Positions 38,147-48,320 are shown, counted from the stretch's first letter. The stretch is 64,000 bases of DNA from Prochlorococcus sp. RS04 (GCF_001989455.1 NZ_CP018346.1:558001-622000), one strand, 5' to 3'. Notes: generated by a model not told the origin, from the sequence alone. Translations and numbers: made by a program.

Positions 38147-41049
38147 ATAAATTCAAAATTAATAATATTTGAACATCTTTTGCATAATTTTGTATTTTGG
38201 ACTCCATTAAAAGTTTCTTTTTGATAATGCCAACATCTATCACATTTTTGACCTTGAGCTTTATTTATTTGAATTTTACCAAGAGCATTGTTATCAATAA
38301 TCAGGGAATTCTCAGCCAAATCGGATACAACTTCGAAATTTGATACTATAAGCCAATCTCTAAACAAATCTACATCTTGATTGCCAAATTCTTTTAGCCA
38401 AGTAAGTGAATCTTTTAAAGCTTTATCTTCAGGTAAATAATTAACTTCAGTTTCCAAAGCTGCTCCAATTATTTGTTTGTTCCTACATCCTTCTATAGCC
38501 TTGTTAATTTCAACTCTCAAATTTCTTAAATTTGCAATGTGCTCATTAAGTATTTGATTTTTCCAGGACTGCGAAAATATTGGCCATCCTCTTTGAAAGA
38601 CTGATTTTTCTTTAGTTAGATATGGAATATTTTGCCAAATATCTTCAGCCATATGACAAAGTACTGGAGAAATAAGTACGGCTAAATTTTCAACAACTTT
38701 TGACATGACGAACTGGCAAGATCTTCTCCTAAATTGTGATTTAGAACTTACGTATAACCTATCCTTTGCAATATCCAAATAAAAATTTGATAGATCTACA
38801 ACGCAAAAACTTTGCAAAATTTGGAAAAATTTTGAAAATTCATAATTTTCATAAGCATTTGATATTTGATCCGTAACCTCAACTAATCTGCCTAACATCC
38901 ATTGATCTAAGAGAGGCAATTGCTCAATTTCAAAACTATCAATTTTAGGATCATAATCATGAATATTACCTAAAAGATATCTTGCAGTATTACGAACTTT
39001 TCTGTAAACGTCTGAAAGTTGCTTGAGTATATTTGAACCAATTGGAACATCTACTGAATAATCTACAGAGCTTACCCATAGCCTTAAAACATCCGCACCA
39101 TAAGCAGGATCAGTTTTTTTATTATTACCTCCATTAATAATTATATTTGGGTCAACAACATTTCCTAAAGATTTGCTCATTTTTCTTCCGTTTTCATCAA
39201 GTGCAAAACCATGAGTTAAAACTTTCTTATATGGAGGTTTATTATTGACTGCAACAGATGTTAGCAAAGATGACTGAAACCATCCTCGATGTTGATCTGA
39301 GCCCTCTAAATAGAGATCTGCTGGATACTTTAATTCTTTTCTTAGTTCACATACTGCGGCCCAGCTAGATCCTGAATCGAACCAGACATCCATTGTATCT
39401 GTTCCTTTTTTCCATAAATCAGATTCTTTTAAATAATTTTCTGGCAAAAGATTCTTGACATCCCAATCCCACCAAATATCTGCTCCATGTTCGCTAAAAA
39501 GTTCTTGAATATGATTAATTATCTCTTTGTTAAGGAGAATATCATTACCATTTTTTTTATAAAAAACTGGAATAGGGACTCCCCATGACCTTTGTCTAGA
39601 AATACACCAATCTCCTCTACCAACAACCATAGAGTAAATTCTTTTCTTTCCAGTCTCTGGCATCCATTCAACATCTTCTATTGCCTTTAATGCAGATGAT
39701 CTAAAGCCATTTACAGATGCAAACCATTGTTCTGTTGCCCTAAAAATAGTTGGTTTTTTGGTTCTCCAATCATAGGGATATCTATGCATATAATTTTCTT
39801 TGAATAGAAGCAAATTATTTCCTTTTAAATATTCAATAATTAAATCATTTGCATCTTTCAGGACATTTGATCCTTTGAATTGACCAGAATATTCATTTAA
39901 GTTACCTTTTTCATCAACCACACATGTTATTGGTAAATCATATTTTTGACCCACATTAAAATCATCTATCCCATGACCAGGAGCAGTATGAACAATTCCA
40001 GTCCCTGATTCTGTAGTAATATAATCTCCTCCAATTACAATTCTGCAATTTTTATTCTTAGAGGGATGTTGATATTCAATATTTTCCAATTTAGAGCCTT
40101 TAACTTCTAAAAGCACCTTGAAATCTTTATTCAATTTCTTACTTATTTCAGAAGATAAATCCTTAGCAAAAAGGTAAATTCGCTTCTCTTCATTGATAGC
40201 AAAAACGTACTTTATTTTTGGATTTACTGCAACAGCTTCATTTGCAGGTATGGTCCAAGGAGTAGTGGTCCAAATAGTTATGAAAGAATTATTTTGAAAA
40301 AAATCTTTTTTTATATCAAGATTTTCTTGGATGAAATTTAATAGAATTTCCTCAGGTATTTTAGTGATTTTTAATGAAACATAAATACTTTTTGAATAAT
40401 GTTCATCCGGGTATTCTAATTCTGCTTCTGCAAGTGCAGTCCTTGAACTTGGACTCCAATGAACAGGTTTAAGACCTCGATATATATAACCATTTAAAAA
40501 CATTTTCCCAAATACTCCAATCTGAGCAGATTCATAACTTTTCTTAAGAGTTAAGTAAGGGTTATTCCAATCTCCCCATATGCCCCACCTTTTGAACCCC
40601 TCCTTCTGATTATTAATTTGGATATGGGCATAATCTGTTGCTTTTTTTCTTAAATTTAGAGTGTCAAGATTCTTTCTTTCATCAGATTTTAAATTCTGAA
40701 GAACTTTTAATTCAATAGGTAATCCATGACAGTCCCAACCAGGTACGAAATGAACCCTAAATCCTCTTAAGGTTTTGTACTTATTTATTATGTCCTTTAA
40801 AACTTTATTAAGGGCATGACCCATATGAAGCGCCCCATTTGCATAAGGAGGGCCATCATGTAATGTAAATATTTCGCCTGAATTGCTTGAACCTAATTGG
40901 AAATCAATATCATTGTTAGCCCAAAAATTCTGAATCTCAGGTTCTCTTACAACTGAGTTAGCGCGCATGGAGAAGTCAGTTTTTAATAAATTTAAAGTTT
41001 CTTTATAAGAAAAGTCTGATTTTTTTTCTTTGTTATTTTGAGATTTCAT
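38143..41049 (-). CDS. ileS: Isoleucyl-tRNA synthetase
   Basis: A 968-residue class I synthetase. The HIGH motif appears in [15 protein letters not shown] and the KMSKS loop in [16 protein letters not shown]. The editing domain ([15 protein letters not shown]) lies between them. The C-terminal zinc-binding part has CDRCWHYQ and CKRCSNI. Length is normal for a bacterial IleRS. It starts with ATG and is preceded by 121 nt with no visible feature. Confidence 0.97.
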   Translation of the reverse strand: MKSQNNKEKKSDFSYKETLNLLKTDFSMRANSVVREPEIQNFWANNDIDFQLGSSNSGEIFTLHDGPPYANGALHMGHALNKVLKDIINKYKTLRGFRVHFVPGWDCHGLPIELKVLQNLKSDERKNLDTLNLRKKATDYAHIQINNQKEGFKRWGIWGDWNNPYLTLKKSYESAQIGVFGKMFLNGYIYRGLKPVHWSPSSRTALAEAELEYPDEHYSKSIYVSLKITKIPEEILLNFIQENLDIKKDFFQNNSFITIWTTTPWTIPANEAVAVNPKIKYVFAINEEKRIYLFAKDLSSEISKKLNKDFKVLLEVKGSKLENIEYQHPSKNKNCRIVIGGDYITTESGTGIVHTAPGHGIDDFNVGQKYDLPITCVVDEKGNLNEYSGQFKGSNVLKDANDLIIEYLKGNNLLLFKENYMHRYPYDWRTKKPTIFRATEQWFASVNGFRSSALKAIEDVEWMPETGKKRIYSMVVGRGDWCISRQRSWGVPIPVFYKKNGNDILLNKEIINHIQELFSEHGADIWWDWDVKNLLPENYLKESDLWKKGTDTMDVWFDSGSSWAAVCELRKELKYPADLYLEGSDQHRGWFQSSLLTSVAVNNKPPYKKVLTHGFALDENGRKMSKSLGNVVDPNIIINGGNNKKTDPAYGADVLRLWVSSVDYSVDVPIGSNILKQLSDVYRKVRNTARYLLGNIHDYDPKIDSFEIEQLPLLDQWMLGRLVEVTDQISNAYENYEFSKFFQILQSFCVVDLSNFYLDIAKDRLYVSSKSQFRRRSCQFVMSKVVENLAVLISPVLCHMAEDIWQNIPYLTKEKSVFQRGWPIFSQSWKNQILNEHIANLRNLRVEINKAIEGCRNKQIIGAALETEVNYLPEDKALKDSLTWLKEFGNQDVDLFRDWLIVSNFEVVSDLAENSLIIDNNALGKIQINKAQGQKCDRCWHYQKETFNGVQNTKLCKRCSNIINFEFI

Positions 41050-41170
41050 AGGACGATATAAGAAATATTGGTGATCAAAAGAATTATTTTAATAAATCTA
41101 ATACATTATATTCTTTCTTAATTGACCTGTAGTATTTTGGGGATGTTTCAAATAACCAATTTATTTGATT

Positions 41171-41620
41171 TCAGATTTTTATATTATCATTTTTATCATT
41201 TCTTACCCACTTTTTTTGGGTCGTATTTTTATTATTGCTACCAAAATTAAATAAATTTGAAGGTTTCGTGAAATCACCAAATACAAGATTTATAGACTTT
41301 AATATTTTCAAAAAGTTATTTTTAAACTCCACAAAGGTAATTAATTTTTTCTTTTCGTTATCTGTCAATTGGTACCATCTAGATAAAAAAAGCTCTGCTA
41401 GATAAAAAATAACTAGTACTGTTAAAAAAAGAAAAATTACAAAAAATGATTCATCTATTGTTTTATTTTTAATTATTAATATCAAACCTATTAATAAATT
41501 TAAAAAAGCTTTAATTAAGTCTTTTGGTTTGCCGAGCTCAAGATAAATTATCGGTACAGTTAGAAAAATTGTCCCAACTAAAATATAAAAAGTTCCCAAA
41601 TAAAATATCAAACTATTCAT
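41171..41620 (-). CDS. Ycf66-like membrane protein
   Basis: A 149-residue protein with three hydrophobic helices in the first 90 residues, then FLSRWYQLTDNEKKKL and a polar Asn/Lys-rich tail. The layout and the SRWxQLT element resemble cyanobacterial/plastid Ycf66, function unknown. I took the ATG at 41620 (MNSLIFYLG); a GTG four codons upstream also opens the frame. It sits between ileS and tRNA-Leu on the same strand. Confidence 0.6.
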   Translation of the reverse strand: MNSLIFYLGTFYILVGTIFLTVPIIYLELGKPKDLIKAFLNLLIGLILIIKNKTIDESFFVIFLFLTVLVIFYLAELFLSRWYQLTDNEKKKLITFVEFKNNFLKILKSINLVFGDFTKPSNLFNFGSNNKNTTQKKWVRNDKNDNIKI

Positions 41621-41690
41621 TAAATTAAGCACTTAATCAAAGTATAAGAGTAGATATCAATAAAAAACTATCTATCAGAATTTCCTTAAG

Positions 41691-41772
41691 TGCGGTCGGG
41701 GAGACTTGAACTCCCACACCCTAAGATACGAGTACCTAAAACTCGCGCGTCTACCAATTCCGCCACGACCGC
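41691..41772 (-). tRNA. trnL: tRNA-Leu (anticodon UAG)
   Basis: An 82-nt cloverleaf with a long variable arm, as expected for Leu. The acceptor is GCGGTCG paired with CGACCGC, with discriminator A. The D loop contains GGAATTGGTAGACGC. The anticodon stem CGAGT/ACTCG has loop TTTAGGT (TAG). The T arm is GGGAG-TTCAAGT-CTCCC. No CCA is encoded. Confidence 0.95.
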
Positions 41773-41929
41773 TCTTATAAAATAATAATTGAAAGAGGTA
41801 TATTTTAAGAATTTTTTTTCTTAAGATGATTAATTTGACACATTAAAATTAAATTAAAAATCTCCTAAAAGAAATTTTTTATGTTTAAGCATGCAATCAT
41901 CTAAAAATATTAGTTATATTATCTAAAGA

Positions 41930-42961
41930 ATAAAAGAAACGATTTCAAACTTAACCAGTAAAAATACAACGAAAAATACTAATTCTTCAAAAACATTTAA
42001 TTGGCAAAAAGAGATTAAAAATTACGTAGATCCGCCAGGTTTTTGGAATCCAACATTAGGTTTATTTTTTGGCGGTTATTTTCTCGCTTTTCTTAGCATA
42101 TGGCAATGGTATAGAGGTGTTTGGCCTTTACCTTTACTTGTAGCTACTGCTTTTTTGGCTTTACATATTGAAGGTACTGTTATTCATGATGCCTGTCATA
42201 AAGCTGCTCATCCAGTTCCTTGGATAAACCAAGCAATGGGCCATGGCTCAGCTATTTTATTAGGGTTTAGCTTCCCAGTTTTTACGAGAGTTCATTTACA
42301 ACATCATATTCACGTAAATCACCCCAAAAATGATCCAGATCATATTGTCAGTACTTTTGGTCCAATTTGGCTAATTGCTCCAAGATTTTTTTATCATGAG
42401 GTGTTTTTCTTTCAAAGAAAACTCTGGCGAAGATATGAATTACTACAATGGGGAATTGAAAGATCCATATTTATAACGATTATCTTGGCAGGTTTGAAAT
42501 TTGACTTTATGAATTTAATTTATAATTTATGGTTCGGGCCAGCATTAATGGTAGGAGTCACTTTAGGAATATTTTTTGATTATCTACCCCATAGACCATT
42601 TCGATCAAGAAATAAATGGATAAATTCTCGAGTTTATCCAAGCAAATTTATGAATTTATTAATAATGGGACAAAATTACCATCTCATTCATCATCTTTGG
42701 CCTTCTATTCCTTGGTTTGAATACAAAATCGCTTATGAAAAAACTAAGCCTTTATTAGATAAAAAAGGCTCCCCTCAAAGGGTTGGGATATTTGAAAGTA
42801 AAGAAGACGTTTTTAACTTTATTTATGATTTATTAATAGGTGTAAGGAGTCATAGCAAAAAGAGGGGGAAAATAAGAAAAATCATAAATTTATATCCAGG
42901 CTTTAAAATAAAAAAATTTTTATTAAAGATAGTCAACAAAACATTTATTGGTAGCAACTAA
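41930..42961 (+). CDS. crtR: Beta-carotene hydroxylase (no canonical start codon)
   Basis: A diiron membrane hydroxylase that adds the 3-hydroxyl groups of zeaxanthin. The histidine boxes are HDACHKAAH, HLQHHIHVNH and NYHLIHHLW. Hydrophobic helices are at the N-terminus and around the middle. The conserved part certainly starts by 42002 (WQKEIKNYVDPPGFWNP). The frame is closed by a TAA at 41924-41926, and between there and 42155 it has no ATG, GTG or TTG. Translation must begin at a rare codon: ATA at 41930 (343 aa) or ATT at 41942 (339 aa). An in-frame ATG at 41891 lies before the TAA. The TTG at 42155 would remove a conserved helix and is unlikely. Confidence 0.85.
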   Translation: MKETISNLTSKNTTKNTNSSKTFNWQKEIKNYVDPPGFWNPTLGLFFGGYFLAFLSIWQWYRGVWPLPLLVATAFLALHIEGTVIHDACHKAAHPVPWINQAMGHGSAILLGFSFPVFTRVHLQHHIHVNHPKNDPDHIVSTFGPIWLIAPRFFYHEVFFFQRKLWRRYELLQWGIERSIFITIILAGLKFDFMNLIYNLWFGPALMVGVTLGIFFDYLPHRPFRSRNKWINSRVYPSKFMNLLIMGQNYHLIHHLWPSIPWFEYKIAYEKTKPLLDKKGSPQRVGIFESKEDVFNFIYDLLIGVRSHSKKRGKIRKIINLYPGFKIKKFLLKIVNKTFIGSN

Positions 42962-42966
42962 CTTTC

Positions 42967-43260
42967 TTATTCATTAATGATTTTTGGTACTTTATAATAT
43001 TTATCTTCCCGCGATGGACCCAATTCTAAAAGTTCTTCATTGCAATCAGAATTTTTCTTTTCGTCTTTTCTAAATACATTTACAACCTCTATTGCTCTTG
43101 TTGTACAGGGGACGTCATCTGTATCAATTTTTTCAAGTTGTCTTATATAGTCCAATATCTTTTCTAATTGTTCTGCATGATTATTAATTTCATTCTCGTT
43201 AAGTTCTAATCTAGCTAAATGAGCAACTTTTTTTACTTCCTCTTTAGTTATTTTTGTCAT
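42967..43260 (-). CDS. gatC: Glu-tRNA(Gln)/Asp-tRNA(Asn) amidotransferase subunit C
   Basis: A 97-residue subunit that stabilises GatA in the GatCAB transamidase. VKKVAHLARLELNENEI and the C-terminal LELGPSREDKYYKVPKII are typical. It starts with ATG. Convergent with crtR, with 5 nt between stops. gatA and gatB are not in this window. Confidence 0.93.
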   Translation of the reverse strand: MTKITKEEVKKVAHLARLELNENEINNHAEQLEKILDYIRQLEKIDTDDVPCTTRAIEVVNVFRKDEKKNSDCNEELLELGPSREDKYYKVPKIINE

Positions 43261-43430
43261 ACCTTTAATATCTTTCTTATTAAATAATAGTTTATTAAGA
43301 ACAACTTATTTACATATCTTTTGAATTTCAAATAATTTAAAGAATAATCACATCTTTTTAAAAATCAATATCAATTAATAGCCTTAAATATTTTTCTCAG
43401 CTAAATATAATACTAGATAGGCATTGAAAA

Positions 43431-44015
43431 ATAGAAGAAGAATTATTTCCAAAAAATTTTTTTTATCGGCACTCTAAACTTGTTGCTCCTGATTTAATAG
43501 GCTGTCACCTCATAAAAAAAAATAATGAGATAGATCAAGTTAAAGGAGTAATTGTTGAAACAGAAGCTTATTCACAGGAAGAAGAGGCCTGTCATGGCTA
43601 CCGCAAAATGACTGAATCAAACAAATCATTATTTGGCAAACCTGGCACATTTTATATTTACAAATCTTATGGCATTCATCATTGTTTAAACATAGTTACT
43701 GATAAAGAAAATTTTGCGAGTGGTGTTTTAATAAGATCAGTTTTTATCTCTAATAAAAATGAAAGATTAGCTTCTGGACCTGGCCTGGTAACTAAAACAT
43801 TCAGAGTAGACATTTCATTTAACTCACTTGAAGTTCTTAATAACAAATCTCTATGGATTTCTCCACGAAAATCCACTCTAAAAGAAAAAGATCTCATTCA
43901 AACTACGAGAATTGGCATATCAAAGGCAAAAAATATAAAATGGCGTTGGTATCTCAAAAATAGTAGGAGTGTAAGTAAAAGATTAAAAGGTGACAAAACA
44001 CCTAAATTTCAATGA
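43431..44015 (+). CDS. 3-methyladenine DNA glycosylase, AAG/MPG family (no canonical start codon)
   Basis: A protein of about 194 residues of the alkyladenine glycosylase family, a base-excision repair enzyme. Conserved stretches include FPKNFFYRHSKLVAPDLIG, VETEAY with the catalytic-type Glu, GKPGTFYIYKSYGIHHCLN and SGPGLVTK. The frame is closed by TGA at 43425-43427, and the first NTG codon is the ATG at 43608, which would delete the conserved N-terminal third. The start is therefore either ATA at 43431 (giving MEEELFPKNFF) or there is a one-base insertion in the AAAAA run at 43427-43431; with four A the TTG at 43424 would read in frame (MKIEEELFPKN). Confidence 0.8.
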   Translation: MEEELFPKNFFYRHSKLVAPDLIGCHLIKKNNEIDQVKGVIVETEAYSQEEEACHGYRKMTESNKSLFGKPGTFYIYKSYGIHHCLNIVTDKENFASGVLIRSVFISNKNERLASGPGLVTKTFRVDISFNSLEVLNNKSLWISPRKSTLKEKDLIQTTRIGISKAKNIKWRWYLKNSRSVSKRLKGDKTPKFQ

Positions 44016-44036
44016 TCATTTATCTTTTTAAGCGTA

Positions 44037-45053
44037 ATGCAAATTTGGCCTCATAAACATATTCACACACTAGCTAATTTTTCAATTAAAGATTATGAGT
44101 CAGTATTTGAATTAGCTAATAGATTTGATGCACTTAAGAATGCAGGAACAAAAAAGCTACCGGCCTTACAAGGGACTTTGGTAACTTCTTTATTTTTTGA
44201 AGCTAGTACAAGAACAAAAAATAGTTTTGAGCTTGCAGCAAAAAGACTGTCTGCTGATGTGCAAACGTTTGCGCCATCCTCCAGCTCTTTAACAAAAGGC
44301 GAAACAATAATTGATACAGCCATAACTTATTCTGCTATGGGGGCGGATACATTAGTTATCAGACATTCATCAAGTTACATAACCTTTGAGATCGCAAAAA
44401 AACTTGATGCAATAAATTCCAAGACTTCGGTTCTTAATGCGGGAGATGGATTACATAGTCACCCCAGCCAAGGATTGCTTGACATGTATACATTGATAAA
44501 GTTCTTTTCCAAAAAAACACTGAATCCAGAGGTTTTAAATTCCAAAAAAATTTTAATAATTGGAGACGTTAATCATTCAAGGGTTGCAAGGTCAAATCTT
44601 TGGGCTTTGAGTGCATTCGGCGCAGATATAATCTTATGTGGTCCTAAGACATTAATATCTGATGAATTTATCCATTTTTTAAAAACCCCTGCGCCAAATC
44701 AAACAGAAGATCCTGTTAAATCAAGAGGTTCTGTAACAATTTCTAGATCATTGGAAGAATCAATAAAAATTGCAGATGCGATTGTTGTTTTAAGACTCCA
44801 GAAAGAGAGAATGATTAAAAATTTACTAAGTAGCATTGATTCATATAGTTTAGATTATGGCTTAACCCTAGAGAAATTATCTTTAAATAATAAAGGAATA
44901 CCAATTCTACATCCTGGTCCCATAAACAGAGATATTGAAATAAGTAGCCAAGTGGTAGATCGATATCCTAATTGCTTAATTAATAATCAAGTTGCAAATG
45001 GTATCCCTATAAGAATGGCTTTGCTTTATCTATTGCAAAAACACAACAAGTAA
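44037..45053 (+). CDS. pyrB: Aspartate carbamoyltransferase, catalytic subunit
   Basis: A 338-residue enzyme committing carbamoyl phosphate to pyrimidines. [19 protein letters not shown] is the carbamoyl-phosphate-binding motif, and [11 protein letters not shown] and [10 protein letters not shown] are also typical. It starts with ATG 21 nt after the glycosylase gene on the same strand. Its stop is 2 nt from the stop of the convergent Ycf20-like gene. Confidence 0.96.
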   Translation: MQIWPHKHIHTLANFSIKDYESVFELANRFDALKNAGTKKLPALQGTLVTSLFFEASTRTKNSFELAAKRLSADVQTFAPSSSSLTKGETIIDTAITYSAMGADTLVIRHSSSYITFEIAKKLDAINSKTSVLNAGDGLHSHPSQGLLDMYTLIKFFSKKTLNPEVLNSKKILIIGDVNHSRVARSNLWALSAFGADIILCGPKTLISDEFIHFLKTPAPNQTEDPVKSRGSVTISRSLEESIKIADAIVVLRLQKERMIKNLLSSIDSYSLDYGLTLEKLSLNNKGIPILHPGPINRDIEISSQVVDRYPNCLINNQVANGIPIRMALLYLLQKHNK

Positions 45054-45055
45054 AT

Positions 45056-45397
45056 TTATAGCAACTTAAGACTTTCAGTAAAGAAACCATAAAATAATCC
45101 CAATCTTAAAGAATCTAATAAAAGTACTAAAAATTTCTTTTTCCTTTCAAATCTAAAATTTCGTCTTAGAGCTATTAAAAACTCAACAAAAACTACTGAT
45201 AAAAAAGCAGCTACAGGATCCATGAGTTCCACAACGGCACTTACCATACCAAGAGAACTTCCAAAAAAGTAGCCTATTAAAAGTGTAATCAATGATATTG
45301 AATATCTTCGCCATGGATTATTAGCCCAAATACTTAATGTCTGAATATTTTCCACAATTTTTAGCTGAAATTTTGTCTTTTGAGGTTTAACAACCAT
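45056..45397 (-). CDS. Ycf20/DUF565-like membrane protein
   Basis: A 113-residue protein with helices at about 33-50 and 59-77 and a third near the C-terminus. The pattern SLITLLIGYFFGSSLG, followed by DPVAAFLSVVFVEFLIALRR, matches cyanobacterial and plastid Ycf20. Function is not firmly known; algal and plant relatives affect non-photochemical quenching. It lies 11 nt after the 66-residue gene on the same strand. Confidence 0.8.
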   Translation of the reverse strand: MVVKPQKTKFQLKIVENIQTLSIWANNPWRRYSISLITLLIGYFFGSSLGMVSAVVELMDPVAAFLSVVFVEFLIALRRNFRFERKKKFLVLLLDSLRLGLFYGFFTESLKLL

Positions 45398-45408
45398 TTT
45401 GCTTTAAA

Positions 45409-45609
45409 CTAAGCGGCTTCAGAGTTTGATTGAATTTTAGTATTTCCTTCTATTAATTCAAGTAACGCTTCCAACTGAGCCATTAATCCTCTTAATTCGC
45501 CTGGTTCAGGGAAAAGATCATCTTCATTTATTCCTAAATGCATTTCTCTAAGCTCTTGCCTTAAATAGCGTATGTGACTAATGACTTGCTCTCTTTTGTT
45601 TTGCGACAT
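45409..45609 (-). CDS. Small helical protein, function unknown
   Basis: A 66-residue, largely helical, acidic protein (ISHIRYLRQELREMHLGI, then LRGLMAQLEALLELIE). It has no membrane segment and no Cys or His pair that would suggest metal binding. It starts with ATG and is 11 nt upstream of the Ycf20-like gene, so likely co-transcribed. I recognise it only as a cyanobacterial hypothetical type. Confidence 0.75.
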   Translation of the reverse strand: MSQNKREQVISHIRYLRQELREMHLGINEDDLFPEPGELRGLMAQLEALLELIEGNTKIQSNSEAA

Positions 45610-45828
45610 AATATAGATTTTTACATCGATATTTTAAGAAAGATTATTTTTGAAAAGGGGAGTTTGCATATTTATGACTGAGAATGAAGATAAATGACCT
45701 TACAATAATTTGAAAAGATTATGAAATTTGAAAACTATAATATCCTTGAAAATATTTACTTAATTTTTATATCAATTCTAAATAATTCCTTGAGGCATTA
45801 TTATTAAAGTATATTGACTTTACTCAAT

Positions 45829-46050
45829 ATGAAATTCATTTCTGAAAATAAAATAAGTGAAGAATTAGTAAATTCTTTTGATGAAGAAATGACTCTTGAG
45901 CTCGCTAAAAGGCTAGAAGAAGATAACTATAATACTCCATTTGATGGTTTAAAAGATTGGCACTTACTGAGGGCTCTTGCAATCAATAGACCTGAATTAA
46001 CAACTAATTATACCCATCTCCTCGATCAGGAACCTTTCGATGAAAACTAA
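45829..46050 (+). CDS. DUF2555-like small protein
   Basis: A 73-residue acidic protein (DEEMTLELAKRLEEDNYN, then PFDGLKDWHLLRALAINRPEL). It resembles the cyanobacterial DUF2555 family, function unknown. I chose the ATG at 45829; a TTG five codons upstream also opens the frame. The 3' end overlaps coaBC by 11 nt, so translation is probably coupled. The 219-nt spacer upstream holds no convincing gene. Confidence 0.8.
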   Translation: MKFISENKISEELVNSFDEEMTLELAKRLEEDNYNTPFDGLKDWHLLRALAINRPELTTNYTHLLDQEPFDEN

Positions 46051-47287
46051 AAGTAAGGACTCCAAAATAAAGGTTCTTTTATTAATAACTGGGAGTATTG
46101 CGGCTGTAAGAATTCCATTATTAGTTAGCCAATTAGCAAAAGAAAATTATGAAATAAGATGCGTTTTATCAAAAAATGCAGAAAAATTAATAAAGCCGCT
46201 TTCTCTTTCTATTTTAAGTAGAAACCCTTGCATTTTAGAAAATGATCAATGGTCTGATAGTCAATCAACACCTCTTCACATAGAACTAAGTAATTGGGCT
46301 GATATTTTAATCATCGCCCCTTTAACAGCGACAACATTAGCAAAATGGGTAACTGGAAATGCAGAGGGATTAATCTCTAGCATCTTAATAGGAAATATAA
46401 AGCCAATTATTGTTGCACCAGCAATGAATTCACAAATGTGGCTAAATAAAGCTGTACAAAAAAATTATGAGAATTTACAGAATTACGAAAATGTTTTGTC
46501 TTTGCAACCAAGTGAAGGCCTCTTAGCATGCGATGCTATTGGCATCGGTAAAATACCTCCAAATGATCTAATACAATTAGCTCTCGAATTTATAGCTTCA
46601 CACAAACAAAATGAATATCGCAAAGATTTGATTAATAAAGAAATTTTAATAACTGGAGGATGTACCTCAGAGAAAATTGACGCGGCAAGACACATTACTA
46701 ACAAAAGTTCTGGAGCTATGGGCCTACTTCTTTCTCAAGTAGCGAGGTTCAGGGGAGCACAAGTAAAATATGTTCATGGGCCCCTGAAAATCGATAAAAA
46801 TCTTACTGATGGAATAAAAAGATATGAAATTGAAACTAGTTTTGATTTAATTAGGGCACTTAATAATGAAATATCAAATTGCGATTATTTTTTCATGAAT
46901 GCAGCAGTATCTGATTTCAAGATAACCTCTGATACTTCAGCTAAAATTCCAAAAAATCAAATTAATGCTCACTTAAATCAAAACTTTGAGCTAGTCCCAG
47001 ATATTTTAAAAACAATTAGTAAATCAAAAAAAGATAACCAAGTTTTTGTAGGCTTTTGTGCTTTTACAGGATCTATCGAAGAAGCACGAATGACAATTAA
47101 AGAAAAGATTATCCAAAAGGGTTGTGATTATCTATTCGCCAATCCAATTGATCTTGAAGGCCAAGGATTTGGCTTTTTGGCACAAAATGAAGGTTGGCTA
47201 TTCGATACTAACAATATGGAACATTACATTAACAAAACATCAAAAATTGATTTAGCAAATAAATTAATAACCAAAATTATTTCATAA
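46040..47287 (+). CDS. coaBC: Phosphopantothenoylcysteine synthetase/decarboxylase
   Basis: A 415-residue bifunctional coenzyme A enzyme. The N-terminal FMN-dependent decarboxylase has ITGSIAAVRIPLL and VAPAMNSQMW. The C-terminal CTP-dependent synthetase has TGGCTSEKIDAARHITN and MNAAVSDFKI. The ATG at 46040 lies within the end of the DUF2555-type gene. psbO follows after 226 nt. Confidence 0.94.
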   Translation: MKTKSKDSKIKVLLLITGSIAAVRIPLLVSQLAKENYEIRCVLSKNAEKLIKPLSLSILSRNPCILENDQWSDSQSTPLHIELSNWADILIIAPLTATTLAKWVTGNAEGLISSILIGNIKPIIVAPAMNSQMWLNKAVQKNYENLQNYENVLSLQPSEGLLACDAIGIGKIPPNDLIQLALEFIASHKQNEYRKDLINKEILITGGCTSEKIDAARHITNKSSGAMGLLLSQVARFRGAQVKYVHGPLKIDKNLTDGIKRYEIETSFDLIRALNNEISNCDYFFMNAAVSDFKITSDTSAKIPKNQINAHLNQNFELVPDILKTISKSKKDNQVFVGFCAFTGSIEEARMTIKEKIIQKGCDYLFANPIDLEGQGFGFLAQNEGWLFDTNNMEHYINKTSKIDLANKLITKIIS

Positions 47288-47513
47288 AAAAAATAAAAAA
47301 ATATTTTTTAATTTGTATTTTTTTGTAATCTTAATCATTAAAAATAATGTGATAGCTTAAAATAATTCCAGTTTTTTAAAATCTAAAAAGCTACGGGTTG
47401 TTTCGAGGATTTAATAGTCCTATCTTTTATGGTCCTTTCCCTTGTAATATCCGTACTGAACTTATTAGATGACCTTTAATCTATTGCCACAGAACTTTAC
47501 TGCAACTTTAATT

Positions 47514-48308
47514 ATGAGAATTCGTTCTTTCCTAGCTTTTGTTATTTCTATTTGCATAACTTTTGCTTTCGTACCTGTTAAAACATTTGCTTTTTCTGAA
47601 AGAGGAAATGCACAATTTACAGATGTTGTTAATACAGGAAAAGCTAATGATTGTCCTACATTAGACTCATCTCTTGTCGGATCAATATCTTTAGGTAATG
47701 GAGATAGCCTCAAAGGAATATGCATGCATCCAACAGAAGTTTATGTAAAAGTGCCAGGAACAAAAAGAAAAGCTGCAGAATTTGTTTCTACAAAAATTAT
47801 TAGTCCTAGAAATAACACCACAGTGACAGAGGTTTATGGAGATATAGATTCAGGAACTTTTACTGAAAAGGGTGGTATTGATTTTCAACTTATTACTGTA
47901 TTAACTCCTGGTGGTTTAGAGGTGCCATTTGCATTCTCAGCAAAAGATCTTACAGCTGATTTACCTTCATCTATTGAGCCAGGCACTGAGGTTAGTGGTT
48001 CAACATTTACACCTAACTACAGAACTGGTGACTTTCTAGATCCTAAGGCAAGAGCTAAAAATACTGGTGTTGAATATGCTCAAGGTTTAGTTGCATTAGG
48101 AGGAGACGACGAAGAACTTGCCAAAGAAAATATTAAAGTTGATGTAAACGGTACTGGTGTTATTACTCTTTCCATCAACAATGTAGATTCTGACACAGAC
48201 GAATTTGCTGGTACTTTTGAAGCAATCCAACCTTCAGATACAGATATGGGTTCAAAGGATCCACTTGATGTAAAAATAATTGGGGAGCTTTACGGAAGAA
48301 AGGCATAA
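47514..48308 (+). CDS. psbO: Photosystem II manganese-stabilising protein
   Basis: The 264-residue precursor of the 33-kDa extrinsic protein shielding the Mn cluster on the lumenal side. A signal peptide (MRIRSFLAFVISICITFAFV, with AFS near the cleavage region) is followed by the mature domain: LDSSLVGSISLGNGDSL, CMHPTEVYVK (its Cys pairs with the one in NDCPTLD) and VPFAFSAKDL. I chose the ATG at 47514, where the signal peptide begins, over the ATG at 47469, which would put 15 extra residues before it. A strong terminator follows. The leader is long (about 150-220 nt). Confidence 0.96.
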   Translation: MRIRSFLAFVISICITFAFVPVKTFAFSERGNAQFTDVVNTGKANDCPTLDSSLVGSISLGNGDSLKGICMHPTEVYVKVPGTKRKAAEFVSTKIISPRNNTTVTEVYGDIDSGTFTEKGGIDFQLITVLTPGGLEVPFAFSAKDLTADLPSSIEPGTEVSGSTFTPNYRTGDFLDPKARAKNTGVEYAQGLVALGGDDEELAKENIKVDVNGTGVITLSINNVDSDTDEFAGTFEAIQPSDTDMGSKDPLDVKIIGELYGRKA

Positions 48309-48320
48309 ACCCTGCTTAAG

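Noticed and set aside
43424-43477. Reading the glycosylase start as a frameshift in the T-run (TTG 43424 frame ending at TAA 43475)
   Set aside because: A shift in the T-run would produce IISKKFFYRHS, losing the FPKNFF that matches the family opening. The frame starting at ATA keeps it. An A-run indel remains possible and is reported in the findings.
45674-45697. Seven-codon ORF MTENEDK behind a GGGGAG stretch
   Set aside because: The RBS-like stretch is tempting for a leader peptide, but the peptide has no pattern that suggests attenuation and there is no hairpin downstream.
45721-45807. 28-codon ORF starting ATG in the spacer before the DUF2555-like gene
   Set aside because: There is no RBS, and the composition is simply that of AT-rich spacer (Asn, Ile, Tyr, Leu). 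Nothing supports coding.
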